Shown here: piece by piece, positions 62,401 through 64,000 of the stretch
Layout of the letters: every line of letters starts with the position of its first letter
How positions within the stretch are numbered: the first letter of the stretch is position 1
NCBI GenBank assembly: GCA_009760855.2
Contig: WPIO01000005.1
Coordinates: forward strand, 7,147,001-7,211,000
Origin: Cristatella mucedo
Lineage: Eukaryota; Bryozoa; Phylactolaemata; Cristatellidae
Length of the DNA: 64,000 nucleotides
Reading direction: 5' to 3'
Position numbers and translations under genes: made by a program
The notes under the pieces: generated by a model
Databases searched by the model: none
What the model was told of the DNA's origin: nothing
Seen by the model: only the letters and a program-made list of their open reading frames with translations

Positions 62401-63839
62401 AAGAGAACTTAATCTCTATTCAGGCGCTTCACGTATGCCTCGGGGCTCGAGCCCACGACCTCAGTCAGACCTTGGTCGGGGCTAGCACCTTAACCGCTAG
62501 ACCAAACCAGCTCGGCAGAAGAGGGGTGACACCAAGCCTGATTGGGAAGTAGTTTGGATAATTAGGCTGCAGCAAGAGAATGCAGGCACGTAAAAGTAAG
62601 TAAAGTAAGGGGCAACAAGTCCATGGGTCGCCGCCTGACCTGGGAGCAGCGTCTGCAGCCAAGGTCGATAAGAAGTGGTGCATGGCAATTACAACAGACA
62701 CGACTGACAAGCCTAGCTGCAGAATTTTGTAACAACTGCAAGCGCCATATTGCACAGGGCAAAAAAGACGTGCGAGTAGTGTCACAAAAAGGCACGTTGG
62801 GTGTAGCAAATGCACGACCAAATCAGATGCCATATCCGGCTAAATAGGTCCTAATTTATGCAAACGCGGCGGAAAGATGCTACCGGCGGCCAAACCTTGG
62901 CGACAGTCAGTTGAGAGGGCAAGGCCGTGGAGTCGATGCACAGCTGCACGGTAGCAGATGCCAGCAGCTTGCTCACAGACGAGCTTGCGTTCGATGGCCG
63001 GCATGCGCAGGGAAAACGCTAAGCACTTGCACTCGTGCGATCAAGCGAACGTCGTACATTGCACCTGTCGCGAGCACACATGCTATCCATGCTGCAGCCC
63101 GCATGCAAGCTTCCGGCACCTGAGCAGTCGCACGGATGCTGGGGGCTGCCGAAGCCCCAGGCAGCAAGGCGGCAGGAGAGAAGGAGCTGCCCGTTGGCAC
63201 GGTGGGCCGAATAATAATAATAATAACAATACAAATTCACTTGATAAAGCGCCCTCGGAGAACTTAATCTCTCTCTAGGCGCTTTACATTTGCTGTAAAG
63301 TGAAATGCAATTGAATGGTAAGTAAAATCATGCTTGAAAAACAAACGAAATGAATAATATGGTTAGGGGTGACATGCACAGGGTCAGCATGCAAATGTGG
63401 TTAGTGGCAGCATGCACAGTGTCAGCACGCATAAGCACGTCAAGGACGAATCACAGGGACCCACTAAATGCTGTCCTAAATAGGTGTGTTTTTAAGTTCC
63501 TTTTAAATGTGGTCAGGTCAGGGGATGTTCTGATGCAGGTCGGGAGGGAGTTCCAGGCTTTGGGAGCATATGAACTAAATGCACGGTCTCCAAAGGATTT
63601 GAGGTTTGTATGAGGTATTTGTAGACTGTTGGATTCCGAAAAGCGGGTGGTACGATGCTTGGCCTGATGGGGTAGTATATCTGACAGATAGGCGAATACT
63701 CACGTGCAGAAGGTCGGCGTAGGCGACCAGAGGCAGAACGCGCACTCTCTGGTAGCGCGCTTTCAGCCTGATCTGGGGCTGCAGCTCGGGCTTGGCGGCG
63801 GCGGCTCGGCCTGAGCTGGCAGCTACTGTTGACGTCGAG
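43660..63839 (-). CDS. SYNGAP1/DAB2IP-like: SynGAP/DAB2IP-type Ras GTPase-activating protein, 3' part
   Basis: It speeds GTP hydrolysis by Ras or Rap at the membrane. Twelve minus-strand exons: 63704-63839, 59795-59948, 58523-58787, 57799-58114, 56952-57603, 54573-54893, 53907-54237, 53462-53766, 50180-50336, 49815-50055, 44957-45159 and 43660-43996. All phases agree and give 1,138 codons. Residues about 20-45 carry the C2-GAP linker (RYQRVRVLPL). The RasGAP domain spans about 46-310, with the arginine finger at residue 104 (LTFRSNTIATK; codon 58765-58767) and CVFLRFLCPAIMSPSLFGL in exon 4, so it should be active. A Ser, Pro and Ala rich disordered region follows to about 940. The C-terminal coiled coil (about 945-1080; EADLRREQQEM, LDAANTRLVGSLQQLRER) matches the family's DUF3498. 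The PH and C2 exons are off-window. The 63839 and 50055 acceptors are the least certain. Which vertebrate paralogue is closest cannot be said. Confidence 0.95.
44518..44630 (-). mobile_element. LINE-A 3' end fragment in a RasGAP intron
   Basis: An (AAT)n tail at about 44518-44550, then CACTTGATAAAGCGCCCCCA, the hairpin complement AGAGAACTCAATCTCT and TTTGCTGCAAAGGAAACACG. It lies in the last intron of the RasGAP gene. Confidence 0.8.
45228..45312 (-). mobile_element. Degenerate LINE-A 3' end
   Basis: A diverged AAT tail followed by GAAAGAGAACTTGATCACTT and TCTATACACC, a weak match to the LINE-A terminus. Confidence 0.4.
45343..45480 (+). mobile_element. tRNA-like SINE, diverged
   Basis: The A-box-like TTAGCCCAAGGGTAAGGC and B-box-like GCTGGTTCAAGCCC are properly spaced. 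A tail with TGCTGCTATATAAATTA follows. It is not a clear member of SINE-1 or SINE-2. Confidence 0.5.
45525..46185 (-). mobile_element. LINE-B copy
   Basis: Matches 8636-8800 and the complement of 52.2-52.4 kb: CTCCACAAAGACTATGTGGG, GCCTAAGTGGCTTTCGGTAC and AGCATAGCTGAGTCAGGAG. Upstream on the minus strand are ORF2 C-terminal remains. It lies in a RasGAP intron. Confidence 0.65.
47805..48060 (-). mobile_element. Tc1-like transposase fossil, C-terminal part
   Basis: On the minus strand one reads SPYLNPFKK, GVLKPSIR, then WWRDIAPALWEIIVESMPN and WMQEVISRRGAAT. This is the usual Tc1 ending (SPDLNPIE..W, ..LV.SMP..L..VI...G..T). At least two in-frame stops break it, and the catalytic Glu after LNPI is not preserved. 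It lies in the 4.7 kb RasGAP intron. Confidence 0.65.
48190..48560 (+). mobile_element. LINE-A 3' end with RT C-terminus
   Basis: Begins with the last ORF2 codons (AGCCTGGAACTCCCTTCCGA), runs through the complete 3' untranslated region and ends in about 13 ATT units. It lies in a RasGAP intron, antisense to the gene. Confidence 0.85.
50930..51075 (-). mobile_element. SINE-2 copy
   Basis: Complement of GTAGACAATAAAGGATCGCC, ACTGCTTGCA and a degraded B box (CGACTCAAGCC). It lies in a RasGAP intron in the same orientation, next to an (AAT)n run at 51076-51100. Confidence 0.65.
51985..52435 (+). mobile_element. LINE-B 3' end with RT C-terminus
   Basis: Encodes APLYLAELRHQFQSRHALRS and RLKTFGDRSFSSACPKLWNL, typical of the ORF2 end of L2/CR1-group LINEs. 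The stop is followed by a 3' untranslated region that differs from LINE-A and ends at TAGTCTTTGTGGAGTTACAG. No ATT tail is seen. Confidence 0.75.
53322..53396. repeat. (GA)n microsatellite
   Basis: About 37 GA units in a RasGAP intron, 65 bp from the end of exon 8. Confidence 0.95.
55173..55438 (-). mobile_element. LINE-A 3' end in a RasGAP intron
   Basis: An (AAT)n tail at about 55173-55205, then the complete 3' untranslated region on the minus strand up to GGGACCCACTAAATGC, where similarity stops. It lies in the same orientation as the host gene. Confidence 0.85.
55778..55927. repeat. (GAG)n trinucleotide tract, about 50 units
   Basis: About 150 bp of uninterrupted GAG/CTC in a RasGAP intron. 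It yields long Arg, Ser, Leu or Pro open frames that are artefacts. Confidence 0.97.
56098..56262 (-). mobile_element. SINE-1 copy with extra insert
   Basis: Reads AAGAGAACTTAATCTCTATA, GGTGCTTCACATATACC and GGGGTCGAACCCACGACC on the plus strand, the complement of SINE-1. A short extra segment lies between the B box and the A box (CTTAACCACTTGGGTC). Confidence 0.75.
58288..58440 (-). mobile_element. SINE-1 copy, diverged
   Basis: The tail AGCACTCTAAGAGAACTGAA and the weakly conserved head (CCTCGGTAATCAAAGGCAAG, CATCTTAACC) suggest an old copy. It ends in a C run at 58435-58446, between RasGAP exons. Confidence 0.6.
58912..59060 (-). mobile_element. SINE-1 copy
   Basis: Complement of the SINE-1 tail (CCCTAAGAGGATTTGATATC), then GGGCTCGAGCTCACGACCTC (B box) and CACCTTACCCTTGGGTCAAA (A box). 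Confidence 0.7.
59271..59397. repeat. (AAAT)n then (CA)n microsatellites
   Basis: About eight AAAT units (59271-59304) directly followed by about 45 CA units (59306-59397). A TA run lies at 59537-59559. Confidence 0.95.
61965..62850 (-). mobile_element. LINE copy split by a SINE-1 insertion
   Basis: The left part (61965-62345) is a diverged LINE 3' end on the minus strand. The right part (62520-62850) encodes ORF2 C-terminal remains (LQLLQNSAARLVSRVC). SINE-1 sits between them. The family is close to LINE-A but with a distinct 3' untranslated region and no clear ATT tail. Confidence 0.65.
62345..62518 (-). mobile_element. SINE-1 copy nested in a LINE
   Basis: Well preserved: complement reads TATAGCGCCACAAGAGAACT, TAATCTCTATTCAGGCGC, GGGGCTCGAGCCCACGACC (B box) and CCTTAACCGCTAGACCAAAC (A box). 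Confidence 0.85.
63209..63692 (-). mobile_element. LINE-A copy abutting a RasGAP splice donor
   Basis: An (AAT)n tail at 63209-63230, then the 3' untranslated region and the ORF2 C-terminal part. Nearly identical to 27330-27726. LINE similarity continues to about 63692 (ATCTGACAGATAGG); the RasGAP donor is at 63702-63703. Confidence 0.85.
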
Positions 63840-64000
63840 TACCTGGGGCGTCAGAGGCATCATGGCTGGAGCAAGGCCACTCTGCACAGCAACCAGAGAG
63901 CCAGTGGCAAACGGCAGAGGAAACCGGCGGCGGCGGCCAAGGGAGCTTTGGATGCTCCCTTGCTAGCTGCGCCGACGAGGCGGCCGCAGCGCGGCTCCTA

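Overview
This window is nuclear DNA from an animal. The genes have many short GC-rich exons in long, repeat-filled introns. The protein families are metazoan: a SynGAP/DAB2IP-type RasGAP, a UCK1/2-type uridine-cytidine kinase and a type II Golgi glycosyltransferase. The interspersed repeats are L2/CR1-like LINEs with (ATT)n tails, tRNA-derived SINEs, and hAT, Tc1 and Ty3/gypsy fossils. A plant-type core beta-1,2-xylosyltransferase fits a spiralian such as a flatworm or mollusc, because core xylose is known from schistosomes and snails. That taxonomic placement is inference. All gene models were made by eye from splice sites, phase and homology remembered without a database.

Layout: 0-2.3 kb holds no gene. 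2.4-7.7 kb (+) holds a phase-consistent six-exon model for an unrecognised charged, coiled-coil-like protein. 8.2-19.1 kb (-) holds a complete seven-exon uridine-cytidine kinase (260 aa) that converges on the first gene. 19.3-28 kb is a transposon graveyard: a hAT fossil, three copies of an LTR-like repeat, a broken Ty3/gypsy element and LINE 3' ends nested in one another. 28.6-30.9 kb (-) holds a complete two-exon beta-1,2-xylosyltransferase (539 aa). 31-43.6 kb has no recognisable host gene and holds LINEs, SINEs and a CT tract of about 415 bp. 43.7-63.8 kb (-) holds the last twelve exons found (about 1,138 codons) of a RasGAP; its N-terminal exons lie beyond the right edge.

The genes have unrelated jobs (pyrimidine salvage, N-glycan decoration, Ras inactivation) and show no operon-like link. 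The strongest observations are the animal copy of a plant-type xylosyltransferase, a SINE family that borrows the hairpin at the 3' end of the local LINE, unusual residues at two catalytic positions of the kinase, and a LINE copy that ends about 10 bp from a RasGAP splice donor. I found no CRISPR array, no rRNA and no convincing functional tRNA gene.
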